A stretch of DNA of 20,443 bases from Bacteroidales bacterium UBA3742 (lineage in GTDB: Bacteria; Bacteroidota; Bacteroidia; Bacteroidales; Paludibacteraceae). The number at the start of each line of letters is the position of its first letter. Within the stretch, counting starts at the first letter, position 1. Positions 11,902 to 19,472 of this stretch are shown in pieces. The notes beneath the pieces are model-generated. The model worked only from the letters and a program-made list of their open reading frames with translations, made no database searches and was not told the DNA's origin. The stretch lies in the NCBI GenBank assembly GCA_002371785.1, contig DFGU01000032.1, forward strand, positions 1-20,443. The letters run 5' to 3'. A program made the position numbers and the translations under genes.

Positions 11902-13815
11902 ATGCAATACGATTTGAGTAAACTGGAGCGTATGACGCTCGATGAGGTAAGAGAGATTGCCCAGCAGATGGGCATCAAAACACGTCGTTCGCAAGGTATT
12001 CGTGAGATCAGCTACCTGATCCTGGATGCCCAGGCCGACAACCGTGCCGCCGAAGTGCAGGCCAAACTGGAAGCCAAAGCTGAACGCAAAGCACAAGAAG
12101 GCGAGAAACGCGAACGCAAACGCGTGACCGTAAAACAACAGAAAGCTAAGAAAATCCACATCGATATCCTCAAGGACGAGAATATGGGTACAGTAGGTGT
12201 GCCCCAGGAGGAGATGAACGCCATGATCGCCAAGAACAAAGAGAATGAGCACAAGCCCAACAAGACCGTTCAGGCGCTGGAGGCAAGGAAGCCGCTGAGC
12301 GAGAAGAAGGTAAAGAATGAAAGAGTGAAAGAATTAAAGAATGAAGGAGTGAAAGATGAAGGAGTGAAGGAGTTAAGGGGTGAAGGAGTGAAAGATGAAG
12401 GAGTGAAGGCGGAGGAGAAGCCGGCACCGAAGAAACGCGGACGGAAGTCGAAAGCCGAACTGGCAGCTATAGAGGCGGCGAAGAAAGCAGCGGAGGAGGC
12501 TAAGGCAGTGAATAGTGAAGAGAGAATAGTGAAGAGTGAAGAGCCACAGGTAGTGAAGAGTGAAGAGCCGAAAGCTAAGAGCGAAGAGCCGATGAGCGAG
12601 GTGAAAGGTGAAAGGAACAAAGTGAAAGGAGAGATTGAGGAGCCGAAGAAAGAGGAGACGAAGAAGGAGGAGAAGGTGAAGATTGATCTGGGGGACAACG
12701 TGGTAGCGATGGGTACGCTGGAGTGCGCGCCCGACGGATACGGATTCCTGCGCTCGGCCGACTACAACTACCTGCCCAGCCCGGATGATGTATATGTAAG
12801 CAAAGACCAGATACGCAACTTCGGCCTGAAGCCGGGTGACACCGTAGAATGCACGGTACGCGTCAACCCGCAACCGGATAAATACTTCCCGATGGACAAG
12901 GTGATTCGCATCAACGGACTGGATCCGGCCTTGGCCAAGAAGCGCGTAGCGTTTGAGAACCTGACGCCGCTGTTCCCCGACGAGAAATTCAAGCTCTGCA
13001 AGGGTAATCATGCCGATCCGCTCAGCGTACGCATCATCGACCTGTTTGCACCAATCGGGAAGGGTCAGCGCGGACTGATAGTAGCGCAGCCGAAGACCGG
13101 TAAGACGGTGCTGCTCAAGGAGATAGCTAATGCCATACTGGACAACAACCCAGAGGTGTACATGATCGTACTGCTCATCGACGAGCGTCCGGAGGAGGTG
13201 ACAGATATGGCTCGTAGCGTGAATGCGGAGGTGATCGCCTCGACATTTGACGAACCGGCCGAGAACCACGTGAAAGTGGCGAATATCGTACACGAGAAAG
13301 CCAAACGACTGGTAGAGAGCGGTCACGACGTAGTGATCCTACTCGACTCTATCACGCGTCTTGCGCGCGCTTATAATACGGTGGCGCCGTCGAGCGGTAA
13401 GGTGCTGTCGGGCGGTGTGGAAGCTCAGGCACTGCACAAGCCGAAACGCTTCTTCGGTGCAGCACGTAACATCGAGTTTGGCGGCAGCCTGACCATCATC
13501 GCCACCGCACTGACGGAAACAGGATCGAAGATGGATGACCTGATCTTTGAGGAATTCAAGGGAACGGGTAACATGGAGCTGCAGCTGGATCGCAAGTTGG
13601 CCAACCGCCGTATCTTCCCGGCCGTAGATATACCGGCATCGAGCACACGTAGAGACGACCTGCTGCTGCCGCAAGACGTGCTGACACGCATGTGGCAGAT
13701 ACGTAAGCAGCTGAGCGAGATGAATGGCATCGAAGCGATGGATACGCTGAAGAGCTATATGGAGCGGACGGAGGATAATGATGAGTTTCTGCTGGCTGTT
13801 AACGGGGCACGTTAA
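11902..13815 (+). CDS. rho: Transcription termination factor Rho with long disordered insertion
   Basis: A 637-residue hexameric RNA helicase that ends transcription; E. coli Rho has 419. Residues 1-45 are the Rho N-terminal helical domain (LSKLERMTLDEVREIAQQMG). Residues about 55-260 are a Lys/Glu-rich, probably disordered insertion. It contains a 13-residue repeat (EGVKDEGVKELRG, 148-172), an AT-hook-like PKKRGRKS (176-183), and serine-glutamate repeats (VKSEEP, 203-230). Then come the cold-shock RNA-binding domain (about 262-335, with GYGFLRS), Walker A in PKTGKT (397-402), Walker B with VVILLDS (Asp482), and the LSGGVEAQAL and GSLTIIATALTETGS blocks. All catalytic parts look intact. Long insertions are known in Bacteroidota Rho, and in Bacteroides thetaiotaomicron the insertion promotes condensate formation. 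Transcribed from 11804-11835. Confidence 0.97.
   Translation: MQYDLSKLERMTLDEVREIAQQMGIKTRRSQGIREISYLILDAQADNRAAEVQAKLEAKAERKAQEGEKRERKRVTVKQQKAKKIHIDILKDENMGTVGVPQEEMNAMIAKNKENEHKPNKTVQALEARKPLSEKKVKNERVKELKNEGVKDEGVKELRGEGVKDEGVKAEEKPAPKKRGRKSKAELAAIEAAKKAAEEAKAVNSEERIVKSEEPQVVKSEEPKAKSEEPMSEVKGERNKVKGEIEEPKKEETKKEEKVKIDLGDNVVAMGTLECAPDGYGFLRSADYNYLPSPDDVYVSKDQIRNFGLKPGDTVECTVRVNPQPDKYFPMDKVIRINGLDPALAKKRVAFENLTPLFPDEKFKLCKGNHADPLSVRIIDLFAPIGKGQRGLIVAQPKTGKTVLLKEIANAILDNNPEVYMIVLLIDERPEEVTDMARSVNAEVIASTFDEPAENHVKVANIVHEKAKRLVESGHDVVILLDSITRLARAYNTVAPSSGKVLSGGVEAQALHKPKRFFGAARNIEFGGSLTIIATALTETGSKMDDLIFEEFKGTGNMELQLDRKLANRRIFPAVDIPASSTRRDDLLLPQDVLTRMWQIRKQLSEMNGIEAMDTLKSYMERTEDNDEFLLAVNGAR
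12309..12640 (+). repeat. Repeat-derived coding segment in the Rho insertion
   Basis: A 39-bp direct repeat (12346-12370 and 12385-12409 share 25 identical bases) and many GTGAAGA/GTGAATA-like 7-base units (12509-12560, for example AGTGAATAGTGAAGAG). The units keep the reading frame because three 7-mers make seven codons. Base usage is almost pure purine on the coding strand, unlike the flanking rho domains. Confidence 0.75.
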
Positions 13816-13816
13816 C

Positions 13817-13905
13817 AGGACCGCTGCGCTATAAGACCGTTACACTGTAAGACCACTGCGTTGTAAGACCGTTACACTGATAGACCGCTACGCTGATAGA
13901 CTGAT
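13817..13905. repeat. 16-bp tandem repeat array between rho and aroQ
   Basis: Five full units aligned without gaps, 13817-13832, 13833-13848, 13849-13864, 13865-13880 and 13881-13896, of the form AAGACCGTTACACTGT, followed by a partial TAGACTGAT that runs to the aroQ start codon. It replaces the whole intergenic space, and no rho-gene terminator is seen. Confidence 0.9.
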
Positions 13906-13906
13906 A

Positions 13907-14500
13907 ATGCTTATGCAGACCATTTTAATTCTAAACGGACCGAACCTGAATCGTCTGGGGACGAGGAAGCCGGAGGTGTATGGAAGCAAGAGTATGGCAC
14001 AGATCTTGCTGGATATTCAGCGGAGATGGCCGGAGGTGCATTTTGCATACCAACAATCCAATCACGAGGGGGATCTTATCGATTGGATCCAATCGATTAA
14101 TGATGGAATGTTACGCACTGACGTGCTTAATGATGAGCCTACGGCTCTAAATGATGTACAGGGCAACGTGCTGAATGATGAGCCTACGGCTCTAAATGAT
14201 GTACAGGGCAACGTGCTGAATGATGAGCCTGCGGCTCTGAATGATGTACTGGGCATTGTGCTGAATGCGGGAGGATATAGTCATACGAGTGTGGCGCTAC
14301 GGGATGCGGTGGAGGAAGCAGGAGAAGCAGGAGTGCCGGTAGTGGAAGTGCATATCAGCGATATACGGCAGAGAGAGGCGTTCCGGAGAACGAGCCTGCT
14401 GACGGAGGTTTGTGCGCATAGCATTATAGGGCACGGCACAGATGGTTATTTCGAAGCCATCGAGTGGCTTCTAAATAACGTTAGAGAGTTAAAATGTTAA
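13907..14500 (+). CDS. aroQ: 3-dehydroquinate dehydratase type II, with 15-residue tandem repeat insert
   Basis: AroQ catalyses 3-dehydroquinate to 3-dehydroshikimate in the shikimate pathway; type II enzymes are dodecamers of about 145 residues. This one has 197. Present are NGPNLNRLGTRKPEVYG (10-26; Arg20 and catalytic Tyr25), QSNHEGDLIDWIQ, the NAGGYSHTSVALRDA substrate loop (120-134, usually NPGAYTHTS) and VEVHISD with catalytic His149. Residues 72-116 are three copies of a 15-residue unit (LNDEPTALNDVQGNV), inserted between the helix after DWIQ and the strand leading to the active-site loop. The core is complete, so activity is likely, though not certain. Start 13907 or the ATG at 13913, which better fits other AroQ starts. 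Confidence 0.93.
   Translation: MLMQTILILNGPNLNRLGTRKPEVYGSKSMAQILLDIQRRWPEVHFAYQQSNHEGDLIDWIQSINDGMLRTDVLNDEPTALNDVQGNVLNDEPTALNDVQGNVLNDEPAALNDVLGIVLNAGGYSHTSVALRDAVEEAGEAGVPVVEVHISDIRQREAFRRTSLLTEVCAHSIIGHGTDGYFEAIEWLLNNVRELKC
14121..14255 (+). repeat. 45-bp in-frame tandem repeat inside aroQ (3 copies)
   Basis: Units 14121-14165, 14166-14210 and 14211-14255. Units 1 and 2 differ by one base, unit 3 by a few more. A partial fourth (ATTGTGCTGAATG) merges into the conserved NAGGYSH motif, so the right-most unit is probably the ancestral one. Confidence 0.95.
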
Positions 14501-14504
14501 AAAG

Positions 14505-14519
14505 GTTCTCTAAGAGAAC
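14505..14519. promoter_or_regulatory. Perfect palindrome ahead of the beta-barrel receptor gene
   Basis: GTTCTCT, a central A, AGAGAAC, 13 bases before the ATG at 14532. It could be a regulator site or a hairpin that hides the start of translation. It is too close to the start codon to be a terminator in the usual position, and only a few bases separate it from the aroQ stop. Confidence 0.5.
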
Positions 14520-14531
14520 GTTTGATGGTTT

Positions 14532-17087
14532 ATGAAACGAATACTGACAATAATTTCAGGCTTGTTGCTCACGCTGGGCGTGTGGGCGGACGGTGGTGTA
14601 AGCGGTAAGGTAGTAGATAAAGAAGCCGGCGACATCATCGATTTCGCCAACGTGGTCGTGACGCGACAGGGAAGCACCACCCCCGTGGACGGTACCGTGA
14701 CGGACGCATCGGGCAACTTCCACATCGCAGGACTGAAAGACGGTCAGTACACGCTGACGGTCAGCTTCATGGGCTATCATACGCTGACTAAGAACTTCAC
14801 CATCAGCGGCAAGGACGTGAACCTGGGCCGCATGGGACTGAAAGAAGATACGCAGAAACTGCAGGAGGTGGAGGTGGTAGGCCAGGCCAGTTCGATGAAG
14901 TTTGAGCTGGACAAGAAGGTCTTCACCGTAGATCAGAACATTGCCTCGGCGGGTGCGAGCGTGACGGACGTGCTGGAGAATATTCCATCCGTGGATGTGG
15001 ATCAGGAGGGTACGATCAGTCTGCGCAACTCGGAGGACGTAGAGATATGGATCAACGGTAAGCCGGCCGGACTGACCTCGGAGAACCGCGGACAGGTGCT
15101 GCAACAGATGCCTGCCGGTACGATCGAGAAAATCGAGGTGATCACCAATCCGAGTGCTAAATTCAGTCCGGAGGGCACGTCGGGCATCATCAACCTGGTA
15201 ATGAAGAAAGACCGTCAGGCAGGCTACTACGGTTCGGTGACGGCCGGATTGGACTACTCGCTGTCCGCGCCATGGAACGTGCCGCCCGGCGCCAACGTAG
15301 GCGTGAACATCAACTTCAACGCGGGACCGGTGGACGGCTATGCGAACGTAGGCTATCGGTATCATATCTCGAACGGCGGAAGCAAGACCGACCGCTACAA
15401 CCTGAGCGGTACGGGAGCAGAGGTGCTGGACTCGACGCTAATACAGAGCCACCTGGTGCAGGAAGGACAGCAGACACATCGCGGCGGCGGCATGTTCGCC
15501 CGTGCGGGACTGAACTTCCGGCTGGCAGAGGGGCATACGCTGGGCCTGAGCGGATTTGGCATGGTGAGCGATCCGAAGGTATTCAAGATGACGAATGCCA
15601 ATCACAGGACATACACCTTTACGGACCTGATCGGTACAGGCAACCGCGCCTACACACGTGACCAAGCCAGCACAGGAGCTCACCCGGGCGGCAATGCGAC
15701 GATAGACTATACGTTCAAACAGGACCAGCACCAGCTGATGGTAAGCGGAACGTACAACCACTTCGGATGGAATCAATGGACCGACTACACCCAGACGGAG
15801 GGCACGGACACGACCTATCAGGACCAGAGCAACATGAACCTGGAGCAAGGTATCGAGATCAAGGCCGACTACGAATGGAAGCCGACGCCGATGAGCCGAC
15901 TGGAAGCAGGATACGACTATACGCGCAGCTGGAGCCACAGCAATGCGGACGCGCATAATAACTATAAGGACGGTACGCACATAGCCGAACTGATGGCCTA
16001 CTATACCGACTTCAACAGCCTGACGCAGAACCATGCGATATACGTGACCTACGGCAATCGGTTCTGGAACAAACTGTCGATACAAGTGGGTCTGCGTGGC
16101 GAGTACTATATGCGTCATCTGGAGTCCACGTACAAAGACGCGACGGGCGCCGAGAAGGATGCCTATGCCGCCTACCCGAACAAGAAAGACACGGCGTATT
16201 TCCAGCTGTTCCCGAGTGCGTATATCAGTTACGACTTCGGCAACGGACATGAGTTGCAGCTGAACTACACGCGTCGCGTGAACCGTCCGTGGGGACACCA
16301 GATCAACCCGCGCATGGACTTCAGCGACTCGACGAATATATCGTACGGCAACGTGGATCTGCTTCCGGCCTACTCGAACAACCTGGAGCTGAACTACCTG
16401 AAGACCTGGGACCGCCATACGCTGTCGGCCGGCGTGTTCTGGAAATACAGAGAGGGAGCAGTACAGAACGTGAAGTACATGGACGCGGACGGCAAGACGA
16501 TGAAGAATACGTACCTGAACGTATCGACGCGTCAGGAGTTGGGTATCGAGGTAGTGGCCAAGAACAAGCTGTTTGGCGAGGTGCTGCAACTGACGACGAG
16601 CGCCAATTTCTACTGGAACAACATCGCCAAGGTGAACGACACGATCATGCATATGACGGAGATGATACCGGTGAACCTGCCGAGTCAGAATATATTCGCG
16701 GGATCGGTGCGCGTGAATGCGCAGTTTATGTTCACGAAGAACTTCACGGGTCAGATCAGTGCCCGCTGGCGCAGCCCGCGCGTAGTGGCACAGGGTACGA
16801 CGAGCCACAGCTACTCGATAGATATCGGACTGAGGCATACGTTCCTGAACAAGCAACTGGCGCTTGCGCTGAACGTGCGCGACCTGCTGGACTCGCGGGC
16901 GAGAAGGAATACGACCTGGGGAGACGGGTTCTGGCAGTTCTCGGAGAACAGATGGCACAGCCGATCGATCAGCCTGACGCTGACCTACAACTTCGGCAAT
17001 CAGAACCGCCGACGCGGTGACAGACCGGATCAGATGGGTGGATCGGACGATATGGATGATAGCGGAAATGGAAACTCAGAGTTTTAG
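14532..17087 (+). CDS. Outer-membrane beta-barrel receptor with carboxypeptidase-regulatory-like domain
   Basis: An 851-residue TonB-receptor-like protein of the OMP_b-brl_3 type. Residues 1-20 are a signal peptide (cleaved after VWA). Residues about 22-107 are a carboxypeptidase-regulatory-like domain (GGVSGKVVDKEAG to DVNLGRMGL). About 118-230 is a plug-like domain (VTDVLENIPSVDVDQEGTIS, VEIWINGKPAGL, IEKIEVITNPSAKF). The rest, about 235-825, is barrel, ending in SISLTLTYNFG. A hydrophilic, Asp/Gly-rich tail of about 25 residues (from RRRGDRPDQMGG) follows the last strand. It sits in the outer membrane; the cargo is unknown. No SusD partner is present, so it is not a polysaccharide utilisation locus. 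The stop codon TAG is the first part of the heptamer array behind it. Confidence 0.93.
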   Translation: MKRILTIISGLLLTLGVWADGGVSGKVVDKEAGDIIDFANVVVTRQGSTTPVDGTVTDASGNFHIAGLKDGQYTLTVSFMGYHTLTKNFTISGKDVNLGRMGLKEDTQKLQEVEVVGQASSMKFELDKKVFTVDQNIASAGASVTDVLENIPSVDVDQEGTISLRNSEDVEIWINGKPAGLTSENRGQVLQQMPAGTIEKIEVITNPSAKFSPEGTSGIINLVMKKDRQAGYYGSVTAGLDYSLSAPWNVPPGANVGVNINFNAGPVDGYANVGYRYHISNGGSKTDRYNLSGTGAEVLDSTLIQSHLVQEGQQTHRGGGMFARAGLNFRLAEGHTLGLSGFGMVSDPKVFKMTNANHRTYTFTDLIGTGNRAYTRDQASTGAHPGGNATIDYTFKQDQHQLMVSGTYNHFGWNQWTDYTQTEGTDTTYQDQSNMNLEQGIEIKADYEWKPTPMSRLEAGYDYTRSWSHSNADAHNNYKDGTHIAELMAYYTDFNSLTQNHAIYVTYGNRFWNKLSIQVGLRGEYYMRHLESTYKDATGAEKDAYAAYPNKKDTAYFQLFPSAYISYDFGNGHELQLNYTRRVNRPWGHQINPRMDFSDSTNISYGNVDLLPAYSNNLELNYLKTWDRHTLSAGVFWKYREGAVQNVKYMDADGKTMKNTYLNVSTRQELGIEVVAKNKLFGEVLQLTTSANFYWNNIAKVNDTIMHMTEMIPVNLPSQNIFAGSVRVNAQFMFTKNFTGQISARWRSPRVVAQGTTSHSYSIDIGLRHTFLNKQLALALNVRDLLDSRARRNTTWGDGFWQFSENRWHSRSISLTLTYNFGNQNRRRGDRPDQMGGSDDMDDSGNGNSEF

Positions 17088-17197
17088 GTTATGGGTTATG
17101 GGTTACAGGTTACAGGTTACGGGTTATGGGTTATGGGTTACAGGTTATGGGTTACGGGTTACGGGTTACAGGTTATGGGTTACAGGTTATAGGTTTG
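17085..17197. repeat. 7-bp tandem repeat array, GGGTTAY type, receptor to porT-like
   Basis: About 16 units mixing GGGTTAT, GGGTTAC, AGGTTAC and AGGTTAT, from the receptor stop codon to five bases before the TTG start of the next gene. No other sequence is present between the two genes. Confidence 0.95.
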
Positions 17198-17201
17198 AAA
17201 A

Positions 17202-17939
17202 TTGAAAAATTTTAAGCAATACATATTATTACTCGTTCTTTGCGCGGCATTCATGATGCCGGGCAGGGCGCAGAATAACCCGTACGTGGATGACAGGGTG
17301 ATACACTTCGGATTTCAGCTGGGACTGAACCTGATGACCTTCGGTGTGACCGATTCGGAAGAGCCGATCGTGAATCCGCTGACGGGCGAGACGGAGATAT
17401 ACCATGCGCGGGTGAGCAACCTGATGCCGGGCTTCAACGTAGGATTTATCACCGACGTAAGGCTGTCGCGTCACCTGAGTCTCAGACTGACGCCGGGCAT
17501 GCAGTTCTCGAGCCGCACGCTCAGCTACAAAACCGAGAGCGGTCGACCGGTGACGGGTAGCCTGGGTAACGGCGCCAAGACCGACGTGCTGAGTATACCG
17601 GTATATATACCGCTGTACCTGAAATGGGCGGCCGAGCGCGAAGGCAACTACAGGCCGTACGTGATTGGTGGTGGCGGCGTGATGTTCAACGTCAGTAGGG
17701 ATCGAGAGAAGCCCATACTGCTGAAGCCGATGGACTATTTCTGCGAAGTGGGCGCGGGTGTGGACCTATATTTCCGGTGGTTTAAGTTCTGTCCGGAGAT
17801 CACGTACCGCATCGGTTTTGCTAACCAGCTGGCGCCGGTGGACGGACGTATGGAGTTGGCGCCGCAGGATTTGTTCTACACGACGGCGCTGAAGCGGCTG
17901 CTGAACAGGCAACTGGTGATAACGTTCAATTTCGAATAG
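17202..17939 (+). CDS. porT: PorT-like outer-membrane/T9SS protein
   Basis: A 245-residue protein, the same size as Porphyromonas gingivalis PorT (about 244), an envelope component needed for type IX secretion. Signal peptide: KNFKQYILLLVLCAAFMMPG, cleaved after RA. The mature start, NPYVDDRVIHFGFQLGLNLM, carries the HFGFxLGxNxM pattern of the PorT family, followed by beta strands of an eight-stranded barrel and a C-terminal RQLVITFNFE. The start is TTG at 17202-17204: an in-frame TGA lies just upstream (17196-17198), and the next ATG would remove the signal peptide. The general PorT/OMP_b-brl_2 family is broad, so true T9SS function is likely but unproven. Confidence 0.78.
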   Translation: MKNFKQYILLLVLCAAFMMPGRAQNNPYVDDRVIHFGFQLGLNLMTFGVTDSEEPIVNPLTGETEIYHARVSNLMPGFNVGFITDVRLSRHLSLRLTPGMQFSSRTLSYKTESGRPVTGSLGNGAKTDVLSIPVYIPLYLKWAAEREGNYRPYVIGGGGVMFNVSRDREKPILLKPMDYFCEVGAGVDLYFRWFKFCPEITYRIGFANQLAPVDGRMELAPQDLFYTTALKRLLNRQLVITFNFE

Positions 17940-17943
17940 TAAA

Positions 17944-17985
17944 GGTTACGGGTTACGGGTGACGGGTTACGGGTGACAGATGAAA
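17944..17985. repeat. 7-bp repeat array, GGTTACG type, porT-like to lipoprotein
   Basis: Five units: GGTTACG, GGTTACG, GGTGACG, GGTTACG, GGTGACA. The next in-phase heptamer, GATGAAA, contains the lipoprotein start codon (17980-17982). Confidence 0.9.
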
Positions 17986-19434
17986 GTTAGTAAACTACAT
18001 ATCATATTATTGTTCGTATGTGCGCTCGCGTGCGTGGGATGCAGGGAGATGGAGGTGACGGATGATCCGTCGCTACGGTTGGTGTTCTCGCAAGACACGG
18101 TGCGCTTTGATACCATCTTCACCAGCGCCGATGCGCAGGAGCCGAGCGCGACGTACCGCGTGATGGTATATAACCCGAACAAGCAGGCTATACTGGTGGA
18201 TCGTGTGTGGCAAGAGAGCGGCAAGTGGTTCAGGGTGAACGTGGACGGCGAAGCCGACCTGAGCAAGTTGACGAGGCTGCAGATCAACGGTGGCGACAGT
18301 GTGTATGTGTTTGTGCACGTAGGCATCGACAAGCAGAACCAGACCGATGCGGTATGGGTGACGGACCAGCTGCACATGCACCTGAGTACGGGAGGAACGC
18401 AGTCGATCACGATGGAAGCCTATGGACAGGACGTGATACGTCTGCGCACCAAGAACGGCCGCAGCGATTTTGCCACATACCATTTTCAGAAAGGGCGGCC
18501 CTACCTGATATACGACACCATCGTGGTGGACCAACTGACGATAGACGCCGGCGCACGGCTGTATATGCACAAAGGGGCCGGGATCTATGCCCTGGGCAAC
18601 GTGACGGCACAAGGTACGCGGGAGGACCCGATCACGATATGCGGCGATAGGCTGGATAATTTGTTCGACTCGGTACCCTATCGGTACGCCTCGGGCAGCT
18701 GGAACGGATTGTACCTGCAGACCGACAAGACGAAGAGCGCCACGTATGACCTGCAGTACGTAGATATCCTCTCGGGCAATATAGGACTCTACTGCGTAAG
18801 TGAACATACGGAGAACCTACCGAAGCTGAAGATGACGGGCTGCCGGATTCATAACCATGCACTGTATGGCTTGGTGCTGCTGAACGTAGATGCCGAGGTG
18901 GTAAATTCGGAACTGAGTAACTGCGGCAGCTACTGCGTCTATACCCAGGGCGGCGAGCACCGATTTGTACACTCGACCATCGCGTCGTACTACGGAAATA
19001 CGAATATCCGTATTCACAGTACGGGCAAGGAAGATGTGGCAGCGGTATATATCAACAACCTGAGCAAAGAGCAGCCGCAGACGGTGACGGGTTTTGAGAA
19101 CTGCATCGTGACGGGAGCGAGACGGAACCAGGTGGTGGTAGCTACCCCATTCGACCGATACTATCCGGCCGTATGGCGGGGCAACTACCTGAAATGCGAC
19201 ACGCTCGGTATCCCGCATGCCGGCGAGAACGTATATTGGCAGGAGAGCGACACCGCGCAGGTGTTCCGGCAGACGTACTATAAATACCGCGAGTATGTGT
19301 ATTACGATTTCCGGCTCGACTCGCTGAGTCCGGCAATAGGTATCGGGCTGGGGAGCGTGGCGGCAGAGTATCCGCTGGACAGACAAGGGATAGATAGAAC
19401 GGAAAGAGCGGATGCGGGAGCGTATGAGTATTAG
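17980..19434 (+). CDS. Lipoprotein with right-handed beta-helix
   Basis: A 484-residue lipoprotein. The signal peptide ends in a lipobox (LACVGC, acylated Cys21 or nearby). The N-terminal domain (about 25-150) starts with RLVFSQDTVRFDTIFTS and includes DSVYVFVHVGID and the SITMEAYGQD strand, a conserved domain of Bacteroidota surface lipoproteins. From about residue 170 on, repeated short strands with Asn/Gly turns (KMTGCRIHNHALYGLVLLNV, VVNSELSNCGSYCVYTQ) indicate a parallel beta-helix. The C-terminus DRTERADAGAYEY is the usual end of choice-of-anchor Q-type proteins. No catalytic residues are obvious. It probably acts at the cell envelope; the role is unknown. Its TAG stop belongs to the heptamer array that follows. 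Confidence 0.88.
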   Translation: MKVSKLHIILLFVCALACVGCREMEVTDDPSLRLVFSQDTVRFDTIFTSADAQEPSATYRVMVYNPNKQAILVDRVWQESGKWFRVNVDGEADLSKLTRLQINGGDSVYVFVHVGIDKQNQTDAVWVTDQLHMHLSTGGTQSITMEAYGQDVIRLRTKNGRSDFATYHFQKGRPYLIYDTIVVDQLTIDAGARLYMHKGAGIYALGNVTAQGTREDPITICGDRLDNLFDSVPYRYASGSWNGLYLQTDKTKSATYDLQYVDILSGNIGLYCVSEHTENLPKLKMTGCRIHNHALYGLVLLNVDAEVVNSELSNCGSYCVYTQGGEHRFVHSTIASYYGNTNIRIHSTGKEDVAAVYINNLSKEQPQTVTGFENCIVTGARRNQVVVATPFDRYYPAVWRGNYLKCDTLGIPHAGENVYWQESDTAQVFRQTYYKYREYVYYDFRLDSLSPAIGIGLGSVAAEYPLDRQGIDRTERADAGAYEY

Positions 19435-19463
19435 TCGTTGGTCGTTGGTCGTTAGTCGTTGGT
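19432..19463. repeat. 7-bp repeat array, GTCGTTR type, lipoprotein to second receptor
   Basis: Units of GTCGTTG/GTCGTTA from the lipoprotein stop codon to ten bases before the next ATG (19473). Same family as 931-980 and 11666-11740. Confidence 0.9.
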
Positions 19464-19472
19464 ATTTATTAG

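Noticed and set aside
12373..13326. Minus-strand ORF opposite rho
   Set aside because: The sense strand encodes the conserved Rho ATPase; the ORF's Leu/Phe runs come from the purine-rich repeats read backwards.
13817..14255. CRISPR-like arrays (16-bp and 45-bp repeats, heptamers)
   Set aside because: Units are contiguous with no unique spacers, and no cas genes are nearby; these are simple tandem repeats.
15438..16958. Minus-strand ORF of 506 codons opposite the receptor gene
   Set aside because: Antisense shadow in GC-rich coding DNA; composition (Arg/Val/His-rich) is typical of such shadows and the plus strand encodes a clear outer-membrane protein.
17085..17197. Telomere-like sequence because of GGGTTAY repeats
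   Set aside because: The array is internal, between two co-oriented genes, and the units vary; nothing suggests a replicon end.
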